From assembly GCF_950295315.1 (NCBI RefSeq), contig NC_080164.1, positions 8,006,082-8,070,081 on the forward strand: a stretch of 64,000 nt of DNA, written 5' to 3'. Each line of letters starts with the position of its first letter. The stretch's first letter is position 1. The translations under genes and the position numbers were made by a program. Positions 45,430-56,990 of this stretch are shown here, piece by piece. The notes under the pieces were generated by a model that saw only the letters and a list, made by a program, of their open reading frames with translations, was not told where the DNA came from and did not search any database. Source of the stretch: Erinaceus europaeus. Lineage: Eukaryota > Chordata > Mammalia > Eulipotyphla > Erinaceidae.

Positions 45430-45945
45430 TTAGAACCCATCCATCGTATCTGAGGCCCATATACAGCACAGGAGCCTGTGTGACCTCTGCATCCCTGTAG
45501 GTCTGAGCTTGCATTCTGTGGTCACAGCTGGGAACATTCTAGGCTGCACTCATTTCAGGGCCAATCTTCCTCCATTGTAAGAGTATGTTGACCCACCCTC
45601 CCTTTGGAGAGTGGGGCAGTTTCTATCATTGTTGTTCCATGTTGAGGTCAGAGTCCTATAGAGGCCCACAAGAAGATTTATTATGTTTTTCCTGATGGAA
45701 ACGACCAGTGAGAGTAGAGAGAGGGATTTGTTAGAGGTCTAGACCCATCATATCTATGTGGGAACCCCAGGATTCCATGATTAGGGCCCTGGGTGTTGGG
45801 GTAGCCTGGTAGTGACCAAAAGATCCATCATTAAAAGCTCATGATCTCTTGCCCTTATCCAGCTTTTGTAGTCCTTACTCTGCCTAACAAGGTTAGCCTT
45901 AGAGTGATTGAGTGAAGTGAAATAGGAAGTAGGTGAGGAGGGTGT
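45430..45945 (+). mobile_element. L1-type 3' UTR segment, opposite orientation to its neighbour
   Basis: Closely follows 24150-24560 in the same direction (gagcttgcattctgtggtca, ggcccacaagaagatttatt, gtccttactctgcctaacaa). It sits head to head with the minus-strand L1 end on its left, as in a 5' inversion. Confidence 0.65.
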
Positions 45946-45984
45946 CTAGGTCTAAGAAGAAATTATTTGATCAAGTACTTTCTG

Positions 45985-46266
45985 GCGTCTTTTTTTCTTT
46001 TTTATATATACATTTATTTATTTATTCCCTTTTGTTGTCCTTTTTAATTGTTGTAGTTATTATTGATGTCATCATAATAACTACATTAGGAGAGGAAGAC
46101 AGAGAGGGGAGGGGAGAGAAAGATAGACACCTACAGACCTGCTTCACTGCCTGTGAAGTGACTCCCCTGCAGGTGGGGAGCCAGGGGCTCGAGCTGGGAT
46201 CCTGGACACTGGTCCTTGCACTTTGCACCACGTGCGCTTAACCCGCTGTGCCACCGCCAGACTCCC
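45985..46266 (-). mobile_element. SINE family A
   Basis: Minus-strand copy with head gggagtctggcggtggcaca at the right and an ATTT-rich tail at the left. Part of the body near 46080 is lost (the usual gataggacagagagaaatgg is missing). Confidence 0.9.
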
Positions 46267-47050
46267 TTTCAGTTCTTTTTGCTTCCTTACTGCATTTATT
46301 GAGTCACTTTAAACTATTGTGCACCTTTACTTTAAGGTATACATTGTCCCCTAACTTACAGATACATTTGCAAATGTGCTTCATCTCATCAGCCCTGATC
46401 TATGTCTAGGTTCTGTGACTTTGTCAGGAAGTGCACCACCTGAAATGGTATTAAAGAATCCTATGACCTAGGAAAGGTTTTACCAGAGTTATGGAGCTGA
46501 AGAGTTGACATTACACACCTGGAGTCTCTGGATACAGTCTGAAAAGAAACATGTCCAAGAAGTACTGGTTGCATTGATTAGGTGGAGATCAGCAGGTACA
46601 GTTTCAAATGGCATGGGTTAAGAGAAGTGTGAAAGAAAATGTGCCATGCCCCAGAGTTTGCAGGACTGGGAGAAATGTGGGTTTTATGGAGAATGGGGAA
46701 GGTTCCTGCTGACTTAGAGTTTAAGAAGGCAATAGATAGTTATTGTTATAACCAAGTTATGTGGGAACTTGCTTTACTTTGAATATCCCATGGTTAGTAT
46801 TTGCTGTATCATACAAGACCTCACCATGATTTATGGCATTTAATACTATTTACAAATAGCTGTGTATTATATACTGCTAAAACCAGTTTCTTCTGGTCTC
46901 CCTTGTCTAAGATTATAGGTGATTTAATATTTCAGAGAAAGATTGATTATTAAAAATATATGTAAATTTAAGCCCAGTGTTAAAATTCAATCAGGTTACC
47001 AGTTTGAAATCTTAAGTGCTTAGACTGAAGGAATATATACTCAGAACTGG
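46267..47050. other. unannotated DNA
   Basis: No recognised repeat or exon. Confidence 0.35.
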
Positions 47051-47067
47051 GGTCTATGCATCCAAAA

Positions 47068-47131
47068 GTTTGAGACATTCGATCCATTTTTTCCCTCTCT
47101 CATATTGACTTAATAGTGATTTATAAGACTA
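47068..47131 (-). mobile_element. L1 3' UTR tip, left of an endogenous retrovirus
   Basis: gagacattcgatccatttt to gtgatttataagacta matches the L1 3' UTR at 16583-16640. The rest of this L1 lies beyond the retroviral block, from about 50533. Confidence 0.7.
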
Positions 47132-47649
47132 TGTTGGGTAGTATGCCAGCTCCCCCGGCTTCTGTCTCTAATCCTGCTTAACTAAGCACCAGCCTGCCTG
47201 CAGGGCATTGATTTGATCCCACTCAAAGCTGCGGTCTATTGACATAAATCACTGTTAACTAAGCACCAGCCTGCCTGCAGGGCATTGATTTGATCCCACT
47301 CAAAGCTGCGGTCTATTGACATAAATCACTGTTAACTAAGCACCAGCCTGCCTGCAGGGCACTGGTTTCATCCCACTCAAAGCTGCGGTCTATTGACATA
47401 AATCACTGTTAACTAAGCACCAGCCTGCCTGCAGGGCACTGGTTTCATCCCGCTGGTTCATGATGTCTTTTTGCTCCGCCCCCTCTCATAGTCACCCTGA
47501 TCTCCACCACTGTCTTTTCGCTCCACCCTCTCTATGTCACACCCTGTTTCCAACTACTTGGCTAGTATATATACAAGCTGCTTTTCTGAGTAAAAATACT
47601 TGGAATTGGTTTCCAGCTCTGAGAGTTCCAGAGTGTATCCCCTGCAACA
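47132..47649 (+). mobile_element. LTR (5' side of a retroviral block) with enhancer-type repeats
   Basis: Begins TGTTGGGTAG and has 3.6 tandem 77-bp repeats in its U3 part. A TATA-like tatatatacaagc (47565-47580) follows, then about 70 bp to a likely end at tgcaaca. The start is the exact inverse of ACCCAACA at 50516. The 3' edge is an estimate and no primer-binding site could be read after it. Confidence 0.55.
47178..47452. repeat. 77-bp tandem repeat, about 3.6 copies
   Basis: The phrase ttaactaagcaccagcctgc starts at 47178, 47255, 47332 and 47409, an exact 77-bp period. Copies 1 and 2 are nearly identical (gcattgatttgatccc), copies 3 and 4 share gcactggtttcatccc, so the array grew in steps. 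Confidence 0.95.
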
Positions 47650-49640
47650 CTAGCTCGGCACGAGTTCCTGATCCCCCTCCCACGCTAGATTGGCTCCAGT
47701 TGAGTTCTCTTCAACCCAGAGAGCACTTGCTCGGGAAGAAGCACCCTCAGGCTATCCCCGGCATTTCAGGCTATCCCAGCAAGACTATATGGTAATAGGA
47801 GTGTTGCAGGATACATCCAGGACCCATAATACGACATGGCAGAACCTACAAAATCTGGCTCACAGAGACCTCTCTCCAACCCTTTCCCTGAATGTCTTAT
47901 GTTATAACTGGCCAGTTGTGTTTTGTGAGTGAGTGTGTTGAATGACCAAAAATTTTTTTTTTGCATGATCCATCTGCTTGGAGTATTCTTTTTTTTTTTT
48001 TTTTTTTTTTATTTATTTTTTTCCCTCCAGGGTTATTGCTGGGCTCGGTGCCTGCACCGTGAATCCACCGCTCCTGGAGGCCGTTTTCCCCCCTTTTTGT
48101 TGCCCTAGTTGTTGCCGCCTCATTGCGGTTATTATTGCCATTGTTGACGTTGCTTTTTTTTTGTTGTTGTTGGATAGGACAGAGAGAAATGGAGAGAGGA
48201 GGGGAAGACAGAGAGAGAGGGGAGAGAAAGACAGACACCTGCAGACCTGCTTCACCGCCCGTGAAGCGACTCCCCTGCAGGTGGGGAGCCGGAGGCTCGA
48301 ACCGGGATCCTTACGCCGGTCCCTGCGCTTTGCGCCACGTGCGCTTAACCCACTGCGCCACCTCCCGACTCCCACTGCTTGGAGTATTCTAAAAGGTAAT
48401 TGGCTTTCTATAAAAATGCTGGACGCAGCCAAAGTTTCTGAAGACGTCCAGAAACATTCCAAAATTTTTGTTTTTCTCCCTCTTTTGATTGTTATATATA
48501 GTTTTGGTATATACGTAAGTGTTTAGTCTTAAACTGTGTGACTAATGACAGATATAAATTTGTTTTTTAAATGATATGTTTTTATAACAAAAGTTTTTTT
48601 TCCTCCAGTGTGTTATAACTAAATGTTTATGGGTATGTCTCAAGTTTGGTAACACTAACTTAATGGTCAAAAGTGTAACCTTACAGCTACATTATTACCA
48701 GACAAGGTAAAAATTAATTTGCTAAGGTAACTAACTATTTAAGGTAAAAGTCTAAATGTTTAACGTGACAATACATTCCCAAAACTAAAATATAAAGTCT
48801 CTATACAGGACACTTTTGGAGGGTCCCCAAAAGTGCCCTGTAAACTATCTTGTGGAAACTAATCCACAACAGATCTGGCATCAATCTGGCACTGTAAATG
48901 TTGAAACCATTGTCACGAAAATGCGTTAACTCTCTAAGCAATTTGAGTCTGTTTATAGTCCAAAGTAAAAATAGTTAAAATTCAAAATACATATTTTAAC
49001 TAAAATTGGTCTCAAGATCCTGCTGCAGAGACTGCTACCGGAGGTCACATTAGATGACCTTTAAATAAAATCATAAAGATATTTAAACCAATTATAATCA
49101 TTGAGGTATCAACTATAGTAAACCTTAACTTGTTACAAGTTCAAATTAACCACGAAAAGCAGATTGTGTTTCTTTCACAGGAATCCTGGGAAAAACCATC
49201 TTAACCCCTGCACACCCTGACATCACCCACTAGATGGTATGACTACAGTGGCACACCCCCCCGAAACCCTAGATGTCACTTAATGCGATCTGAAGAACCT
49301 GATACACAGACTCCAAGGACAGAACCTTCTTAATGCCTGCTTGCCGTTCCTGCTTCTGATTTGCCTGTCGCGTATTGGTGGTTCCAGCTACCTATCTTCA
49401 GAAAAGCAGAATTCCAGCGGCTGACCTTCCTCATGTGGCGTTTCATTCCCTGCCATTTCTTCCCCTAGCCATCTACTTTGGACTGAGGCTTGTATAGGAC
49501 TTGCTAGCATACCCTATAGACACTTTACACAATTTTAAAGCAGCTTATTTCCCTTCACACTGCTGGTTTTTCATAGACTGATCCTGAGTAGTTCATATAC
49601 TTTATAGACTGTTGCCTTGATGACTATACAATGCCAAATA
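47650..49640 (+). mobile_element. interior of the retroviral block, mostly unreadable
   Basis: No gag or pol motif is recognised and the frames are short. A SINE insertion (47990-48374) divides it. The assignment rests on the LTR-like sequence before it and the env-like tail after it. Confidence 0.35.
47990..48374 (-). mobile_element. SINE family A, long form, young
   Basis: Complete minus-strand copy with head gggagtcgggaggtggcgca, many CpG sites and the extra module at 48030-48095. The duplication ctgcttggagtattct is perfect (47974-47989 and 48375-48390). It postdates the retroviral block. Confidence 0.95.
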
Positions 49641-49689
49641 GCCCCTCTGTTTGGTGGGTCATGCCTTCCCACCGCCCCTTCATTATGTA

Positions 49690-49870
49690 CCCTTTCCCCC
49701 TCCCCCCGAAGCAGGGAACATTCCTTTACACATCAACCTTTCCCTTGACATCACACTGGCTTTTACTACTCCCCTACTTGTCCCTTCCTGTTTTGTTATA
49801 TCCTTTAGGTTTATGCCCAAAAGGTTTCTGCTCATCCCTACACCACTATTCCTCTGTCATAAATAGTCTT
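49690..49870 (+). pseudogene. retroviral env transmembrane tail, broken
   Basis: A frame with DITLAFTTPLLVPSCFVISF, a membrane-spanning stretch. At the DNA level it is clearly alike to the env tail at 56110-56250 (ttgacatcacactggctttt against ttggcatcacactggttctt). It has a stop near 49866 and no receptor-binding part was found. Confidence 0.55.
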
Positions 49871-50199
49871 TTACAGACTTTGAACCATCTTATGCAATGA
49901 CTAGATAGAAAGATAGAAAAGATGTAGAGATATTGTGAAGAGATGGTTGAGCAGGCTGTGCTTAAACCTATGAGATGAGTCCCTCCAGGTAAGTCTCTCT
50001 AAAGAGGGGTTGAGCACAGGGAGACACATAAATCTCACAAGGTTGGCAGCCATTTAAGCCTTCCCTCCTCCACAGAAAGTCCTACATCTTCCCACCTGAG
50101 CACAGCATTCCTTAAAAACATTTAAGCCTGCTCCATTCCATTTTTCTTTACTGTGTCCATTTAGATATAAAGGGAAAGGAGGAGATGATGCTGAGGAAT

Positions 50200-50516
50200 T
50201 ATTCTGATGCAGTCTCTGCCCCCAGGTTTTACCATGCCCCCGCGAAATCCTAGCAGTGCCCCCTTCAACCAATCCTGCCCCCATACGTCACCCCTGGTTG
50301 TTGTCCAATAAAAGCTCCCTCACTTCCCCACCACCCCCTCGGCTCTCGGCTCTCTCTCCTTCTCCTTCCTGCCCGGTGGTGAGGTAGCAGAGACGGCCAT
50401 TGTTAGCTGACTCCACGTGGCCTGAGCCACCCCCCCATCCTATAATAAAGATTTGTGTACCCCATTTGCTCTGGACCTCCTCCCTCTCTTTCTATTCTCC
50501 GCGGCGCAACCCAACA
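50200..50516 (+). mobile_element. LTR 3' part (right end of the retroviral block)
   Basis: ccaatcc (near 50268), a TATA-like aataaaagc (near 50307), AATAAA (near 50444) and an end ACCCAACA at 50516. It is of the same family as 25157-25517. Its 5' edge is uncertain and it does not look like the 47132 LTR in its readable part. Confidence 0.6.
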
Positions 50517-51485
50517 CCTGGCCACAACCGACAGAGTGTATAGTAACATCATTCCCATCACCCAAGGTCTCTGTCCCTACCCCATCCCCTATAGTAAAGA
50601 TGAAAATCTACCCTCCCTTTGCCCCCAGAGTTTTTTTTTTCTTTGTTGCAATACTCCACACTCAGTCTAATTCTGCTTTGCAATTCCCTTTCTGTTCTTC
50701 TTTCTCAAGTTCTTTTTATGAGGTGATCATCCCATACTCTCTTTCTCTTTCTGCCTTACCTCACTTAACATAATTCCTTCTAGTTCCATCCAAGATAGAT
50801 TAGAGAAGGCAGGATCATTATCATTAACAGCTGAGTAGTATTCCATTGTATATATATACCACAACTTTCTCAGCCATTAATCTGTTGTTGGGCACCTGGA
50901 TTGTTTCCAGGTTTTGGTTATTATAAATTGTACTGCTATGAACATATATATGGATAGTTTTGCTTGACTTATTAGGATATATACCCAGGAGAGGAATTTC
51001 AGGGCCATAGGGAGGGTCCCCTTGTAGCCTTCTGAGAGTTCTCTAAACACTCTCCATAGGAGCTGAACTACTTTATGTCCCCACCAGCAGTGAAGGAGAA
51101 TTCCTTTGTCCACACAACCTCTCCAGCATTTGTTGTTGCTGTAGTTTCAGATGTATGCCAGCTTTTCAATTTGATGTATTCCCAATGGATTATTTTTGAT
51201 TTAGTTTTCCTTCCAATTGGTAATGTGTCACCAAAGATGCCCTTGAGGTTTAGGTGAGAAAGTGTTCTGCCAACATTTTCCTCTAAGTATTTGATAGTTT
51301 CTGGTCTAACAAACAGGTCCTTCATTCATTTGGAGTTGACTTTTGCTTCTGGAGATATATAGTGGTTCAGTTTCATTCTTCTACATGTTTCAACCCAGTT
51401 TTCCCAGTACCATTTATTGAAGAGAACTTCCTTATTCCATTTAATAGTTTGGCACTTCTTGTTAAAAATTTAGATGTGCATAGGT

Positions 51486-51495
51486 GTGTGTGTGT

Positions 51496-51532
<37 letters not shown>
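51486..51532. repeat. (GT)n microsatellite in L1 ORF2
   Basis: About 23 GT units with one interruption, grown inside the ORF2 C-terminal region. Confidence 0.93.
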
Positions 51533-51533
<1 letters not shown>

Positions 51534-51843
51534 TAATTTCTGGGCTTTCACTTCTATTCCACTGTTCTTTGTATCTATTTTTTCCCCGTAACAGGCAGCA
51601 TTGTTTATGATGGCCTTATAATATAGTTTGAGATCTGGGAGTTTGATGCCTCCATTTCTGTTTTTTTTTTTTTCTCAAAGCTGCTTTAGTGATTCTAAAT
51701 TTTTTCTGGTTTGAGTTAAATGATTGTAATTTTTGTTCTATTCTCTTAAAGAAAATTGGTTGGACCTTGTTGGTTATCACATTAAATTTTTATATGGCTC
51801 TGGGTAGTATATTTATTTTAATTATGTTAATTCTTCTAACTCA

Positions 51844-52241
51844 TTAACATGGAATATCTTTCCACTTTGTGTCTTTTTCTATTTCATTGAGTAGTGACTC
51901 ATAGTTTTCAGTATACAAGTCTTTCACTTCTTTGGTTAGGTTTATTCCTAGATATTTTATTGTCTTTATTGCTATAATAAAAGGAATTGATTTCTGGATT
52001 TCAACTTCTTCTAACTTAGTGTTTGCATAGAGGAATTTCACTGACTTTTGTATGTTAATTTTGTAGCCTGACACCTTGATGTATGAATGATGATTTCCAA
52101 AAGCTTCTTGCTAGATTGCTTAGGTTTTTCTATGCATACAATCATGTCATCTGCAAATAGGGAGAGTCTGACTTCTCTTCCAATCTGTATCCCTTTAACT
52201 CTTTGCTCCTGTCTGATTGCTATGGCAAGAATGTCCAACAC
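51844..52241 (-). pseudogene. L1 ORF2 reverse transcriptase palm, catalytic FADD kept
   Basis: Two adjoining frames hold ... [17 protein letters not shown] and [19 protein letters not shown]. Unlike the copy at 18279, both aspartates of the active-site box remain. A frameshift lies near 52060. Confidence 0.9.
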
Positions 52242-52384
52242 TATGTTGAATAGTAATGGTGTTAGTGGGCAGTCCTGTCTAGTACCTGATCTGAGGGAAA
52301 ATGCTTCCAGGATTTCACCATTGAATACGATGTTGGCTGTAGGTTTGCTATATATAGACTTCCTTATCTTGAGGAATTTTCCAT

Positions 52385-52913
52385 CTATTCCTTTCCTATT
52401 TTTTGCAGCATTTTGATCATAAAAAGATGTTGGATTTTTTCAAAGGCTTTCTCTGCATCTGTGGATAAGACCATGTGATTTTCAGTCTTGCTTTTATTGG
52501 TGTGGTGGATCACATTGATTGATTTACATATATTAAACCAATCTTGCACCCCTGGAAAACACCCCACTTGGTCATAATGAACAATCTTTTTAATATACTG
52601 TTGTATCAAGTTGGCTAGAATTTTTTTCAATATTTTTGGCATCTATGTTCATCAGAGATATTGGTCTGTAGTTTCCTTTTTTGGTTGTGTACCTGTCTGC
52701 TTTTGGTATCAGAGTAATGTTGACTTCATAGAAGCTGGAAGGGAGTATACCTGTGTCTTCAATCTTCTGGAAGACTTTTAAAAGTAGGAGTATTAAGTCT
52801 TCCTTGAAGGTTTTGTAGAATTTATTTTTAAAACCATCTGGTCCAGGACTTTTATTCTTGGGAAGGTTTTTGATAACTGTTTCATTTTCATTAGCTGTGA
52901 TGGGCCTGTTCAT
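52385..52913 (-). pseudogene. L1 ORF2 reverse transcriptase, fingers and motif A
   Basis: [32 protein letters not shown] and [13 protein letters not shown], then [16 protein letters not shown]. Motif A reads FEK where FDK is expected, so a catalytic aspartate is lost. The two frames overlap through a frameshift near 52600. Confidence 0.9.
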
Positions 52914-53536
52914 ATTATCTAGTTCCTCTTTGTTTAATTTTGGAAGAATGTAGGTATCTAGGAATTCATCAATTTATTCTAGGTTCTCTAGCTTGCTGGC
53001 ATAGAGTTGTTCATAGAAGCCTCTCATGATATGCTGAATTTCTGTGGTGACTGTTGTGATATCTCCTCTTTCATTTACTATCTGGTTTATTTAGGTCTTC
53101 TCCCTTTTTTGTTTTGTGAAACTGGCTAAAGATTTGTTGATTTTTTTCACTCTTTCAAAGAACCAACATTTACTTTCATTGATATTTTGTATAGTTTACT
53201 TATATTTAGTGTTGCTTATTTCTGCCTCACTTTACTGATTTCTGTCCATCTTTTTTTTTTTTTTAGGGTTTCTTTGTTCTTCTTCTTTTAGGTCTTTAAG
53301 GTGTGCAGTCAGGTTGTTTATCTGTGCTTTTACTTGTTTCCTAATGTGCACTTGTATAGCTATGAACTTCCCTCTCAGTACTGCCTTAGCTGTGTCCCAA
53401 ATATTTTGATTGCTTCTGTCTTCATTTTCATTGAACTCTTGAAACATTTTGATTTCTTCCTTTTATTTCCTCTTTGGCCTAGTAGTTGTTAAGTAATATA
53501 CTGTTGAGCTTCCACATTTAGGGACTACTACCAATC

Positions 53537-54256
53537 TTATTGATTGTTAAGTGTTAGTTTAATACCACTCTGGTCTGAGAAGATGCTTGGGATGATTTCA
53601 ATGCTCTTGAATTTTCTGATGCTGTCTTTGTGGCCTAAAATATAGTCTATCCTTGAGAATGACACAGGTGGACTTGAGTAGAACGTGTATTCCAGTTTCT
53701 TGGGGTGAATGACTCTGAAAATGTCCAATAGTTCTAGTTTATCTATCTCCTCATTTAGCTCCCTCATTTCTTTATTGATTTTATTCCTGGATGATCTGTC
53801 AAGCTGAGAGAGTGGGGTGTCAAAGTCCCATACTATGACTGTGTTGCTGTTAATAGATTATTGTAACTATTTCAGTAGACGTTTAACTTATTTAGATGAC
53901 TTCTCATTAGGTGCATAGATATTAATCATTGTTAAGTCCTCTTGACTGACTTATCCTCTGAGTATTAAGTAATGTCCATCCCTATATTTTTAAATTATAT
54001 TTATTTTAAAGTCTATTGTGCCACATATGAGAATAGCTGTTCCTGCCCTTTTTTGTGGGCTATTGACTTGTATGATAGTTTTCCATCCTTTCACTTTAAG
54101 TCTGTGTTTGTCTTGTTGAGTTAAGTGGGTTTCCTGTAGACAGCATATTGTTGGGTTGTGTTTTCTGATCCATCTTCCTACTCTGTGCCTTTTAATAGGT
54201 GAATTCAGGCCATTGACATTTATAGATATCATATATTGAACATATTTTGGCACCAT
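53537..54256 (-). pseudogene. L1 ORF2 endonuclease
   Basis: N-terminal part at 54256-53990 (SINVNGLNSPIKRHRVGRWI, CLQETHLTQQDKHRL) and C-terminal part at 53767-53537 (SRIDYILGHKDS, with SDQSGIKL in place of SDHSG). The histidine of the catalytic SDH motif is lost. Confidence 0.88.
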
Positions 54257-54597
54257 TCTTGTAGAATTTTAGAGTGTTCTGATATATGGCCTATTTATGG
54301 TGGTCTGTTTATAGGAGACCTTTCAGAACTTCTTTCAGGGCAGGCTTGACGATAGTTGATTCTTTCAAATGTTGCTTGTTTGAGAAGGTTTTTATGCCTC
54401 CATCTAATCTGAATGACAGTCTAGCAGGATACAGTAGTCTTGGTTGAAAGCCTTTCTCATTGTGCACTCAACAGATATCTTGTCATTCATGTCTGGCCTG
54501 TAGTGTTTGTGTGGAGAAGTCTGCTGCTAATCTTATGGGTTTTCCTCTGTAGGTGACTCTTTGTTTTTCTCTTGCAGCCTTCAGGATCCTTTCTTTT

Positions 54598-54772
54598 TTT
54601 AAAATTTATTTAATTTTTGAGAGAGATGCAGAGAGATAGAGAGAGAGAGACAGAGAGAAATACCAAAGCACTTCTCAGCTCTGGCTTATAGTGGTGTGGG
54701 GGATTGAACCTGGGACCTTAGAGCCTCAGGCATGAGAGTCTGTTTGCATAACCACTGTGTTATTTCCCCCAC
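54598..54772 (-). mobile_element. type C tRNA-like SINE inside L1 ORF1
   Basis: Head gggtgggggaaataacacag at the right, B-box ggttcaatcccc and an A-rich tail at the left. The L1 phrase caggatcctttcttt lies on both sides (near 54583 and 54774). This is the best-preserved type C copy. Confidence 0.85.
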
Positions 54773-55319
54773 CCAGGATCCTTTCTTTATCCTTACTCCT
54801 TTCCATTCTAAATATGATGTGTGTTGGTTTCTTTAAGTCTGGGTTAATTATGTTTGGGACCCTCTGGGCTTCTTTTATGTTGTTTAGACTAGAGAATTTC
54901 TCAGCTATTATGTCCTGAAGAATGATTTCTTCCCCTCCATCTCTTTCTTCCTCTGCTAAGCCAATAATGTGTATATTATTTCTTTTGAAGTCATTCCATA
55001 TGATTTTATTGTTGTTCTTAATCTCTTTTTTGAGATCTCTTACTTCCTTTTTAGTTGTCTCCAATTCATCCTTGATCTTGCTAACTCTGTCTTCAGCCTC
55101 GTTTATTCTATTCTTTCTCCCCTCTACTGTTTTCTGGAGTTCCTCTATTTTGTTACCCTGTTCTGATACTGTATTAGCTTGTTCAGCTAGTTGCGCTCTT
55201 ACCTCAACTATTTCAGCTTTCAGTTCTCTAATAGCCTTGAGATATTTAGTGTTTTCTTCCAGAGTCTCATTTGTTGTTTCTGCATTTCTGATGACAATTC
55301 TTTCAAACTCTTTATTCAC
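54726..55319 (-). pseudogene. L1 ORF1 protein, coiled coil and RRM
   Basis: ORF1p, the RNA-binding chaperone of L1. The frame holds a coiled coil at about residues 15-110 (heptad-like LKAEIVEVRAQLAEQANTV and later) and then the RRM part (NIHIIGLAEEERDGGEE). It reads into the SINE after KERIL, and the last 15 or so residues are SINE-encoded. The rest of ORF1 lies at 54300-54592. Confidence 0.88.
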
Positions 55320-55730
55320 TCCTGTGATTAGTTCCTTAACTTGTGTTTAGATGTTGACATCACTATTTTGTGGTTCAACATTGGGGGGGGGGGCTTTAGC
55401 TGAAGTCTTTTCCTGGTTTATTTCTTCAGTATTTCATCTTGTTGTTTTAACCATCCTATATAATATGTTATGAGGCCCCTCTCTCTGTACTTTTCAAATT
55501 ACTGATCACTCTTGCCTGGATTGACTTGTGTCTAAGTAAGGCACTCAAAGAGTTCACAGTTGTGGAATTTAACAATTGTTTCAATATTATTTCAAGCCCT
55601 GATTTGGACCACAGTGTCTGTTAAAGCCTCTTTTGTTCTTTTTCTTCCCTTTAGGCTATGGGAGCCTGAAGTCTTTTAAATTATAAGTAGGCTTCTTAGC
55701 TTAATCACTCACTCCTGACCAAGAGATAAA
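54773..55730 (-). mobile_element. L1 LINE, minus strand, right part (ORF1 start and 5' UTR)
   Basis: Continues the L1 to the right of the SINE: ORF1 start near 55320 and probably 5' UTR to about 55730. The exact 5' edge is not visible. Confidence 0.7.
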
Positions 55731-55734
55731 ACAT

Positions 55735-55860
55735 GGTGGGGGAGAGATAGCACAGTGATTATGCAAAGAGACTTTCACACCCTAAGGATGCAAAACTCCG
55801 GGCTCAGTTCAGCTTTTCTGCCAAGCCAGGCAGCACTGCTGAGCCCTGTATGTTTCTAAA
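55735..55860 (+). mobile_element. type C tRNA-like SINE
   Basis: ggtgggggagagatagcaca is the same head as the copy at 54772. The B-box is weaker and the tail has decayed. Confidence 0.6.
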
Positions 55861-55989
55861 TAAGTTCCACTTATAGTCTGTAGATTCTGAGGCAATTATT
55901 CACCATGTTCTCATCAGAAGAACAATTGGAAAGTCTCCTACTATACAGCCCCACTGCTAGGCCACCAAGGTGTAGCTCTATTCCTGAGT

Positions 55990-56108
55990 TTCCTGGGGAT
56001 TAAACCAATGAATACAATGATTATGTAAATAGACTACAACATCAAGCAATGCAGCAGAAGGGGTCTTAGAAGCAGAATTTTGTTGGTATGCTTAGAAGCA
56101 TACCAACA
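55990..56108 (-). mobile_element. 3' LTR remnant of a small class II provirus
   Basis: In reverse complement it begins TGTTGGTATGC and matches the U3 start of the 5' LTR at 57940-58258 for about 110 bp (aatgaatacaatgattatgt and others). A small inverted duplication of the first bases (gttggtatgcttagaagcat) is present. It is cut off at about 55990. Confidence 0.7.
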
Positions 56109-56332
56109 TTTCCCCTTTTCTTTTTAACTAATGACCATAGTATCAGGAGTGTGGGGTGAACAGAAACTCCTACAGGCATTTTCAAAAGAACTGGCACAAG
56201 ACAGGGAGGAACAAGTAGGAGAGCAGCAAGAACCAGTGTGATGCCAAGGGGAGGCCTCAAAGGGCAGTGCCTATCAGGCGAAAGGGCATTTCCTGCCTCT
56301 GTGGGCATCTCTTGCCTCTGTGGATATTTCAT
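56066..56332 (-). pseudogene. retroviral env transmembrane tail
   Basis: The frame includes GITLVLAALLLVPPCLVPVL, a single membrane-spanning segment, and then a cytoplasmic-tail-like KKKRGNVG. It ends within the 3' LTR start, the normal place for an env stop. The surface subunit and most of the transmembrane ectodomain are missing. Confidence 0.6.
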
Positions 56333-56917
56333 GCCTCAAAGGGCGTTTCCTGCCTCTGGAGGCAAGGCCTAGTAAGGGGGGGGGGGTCCCGCCTCTGGAG
56401 GCAGGGCCTGCAGGCAAGGGGGCATGGCCTATAGATTCCCAAGGCAGCTGGCTGCAAAGTCCATGGACTGCTGTGGTCAGTCTTTGAGAAACCCAGCAAC
56501 ATAAAGGGAAGCTGCTGTAAAGTTGTGTAAAGTGTCCAAGAGGTGTACTGGTAAGTCTGATAGAAGTGTCAGTCCAAAGCAGCTGACCACGGGAAAATGC
56601 CAGGGGATGAAACACTGCACGTCTGTCTCCATGGGGAGGGTCAACCACTGTAATTCTGCTTTTCTGTAGAGAGTGAGCTTTGGAGTCTGTGAATCTGTTT
56701 CTTCAGGTCACGCCAGGTCACATCATTGGTTTCAGGGGGTTCGGCTATTGTAGTTGTGCCATCTTGTGGGCGATTTCAGAAAACAGGGGTCCAAATGGAT
56801 TTCCGAGGATTTCATTGAGCAGATGCTTTTTCATGTGAAGATGACAACTATAATTCACTTACTTGTGAAAGAAAACTTTTTAAGATTGTTTAAACAGCAT
56901 AAGCTCAATAGAAGAAC

Positions 56918-56990
56918 CATGGTTAGAAGCCTCAGGCACGAGAATGATTAGCATAACCATTATTACACTATCTACCCCACCCATAACTCA
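56918..56990 (-). mobile_element. type C SINE fragment
   Basis: gcctcaggcacgagaatgat and taccccacccataactca match the head of the copy at 54772 in reverse complement. Confidence 0.5.

Larger units (their letters stand above)
50533..54592 (-). mobile_element. L1 LINE, minus strand, long copy (left part)
   Basis: 3' UTR (50533-51130), ORF2 (about 51140-54256) and the 3' part of ORF1 (54300-54592). ORF2 is cut by several frameshifts and stops. A SINE at 54598-54772 splits ORF1. Confidence 0.9.

Noticed and set aside
48013..48526. Frames of 149 and 182 codons
   Set aside because: Again SINE body plus flanks, not a gene.
54922..55350. 142-codon plus-strand frame rich in Leu/Ser
   Set aside because: Antisense shadow of the L1 ORF1 coiled coil.
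56274..56648. 124-codon minus-strand frame rich in Pro/Gly/Arg
   Set aside because: It overlaps short GC-rich repeats of the provirus interior and shows no retroviral motif.
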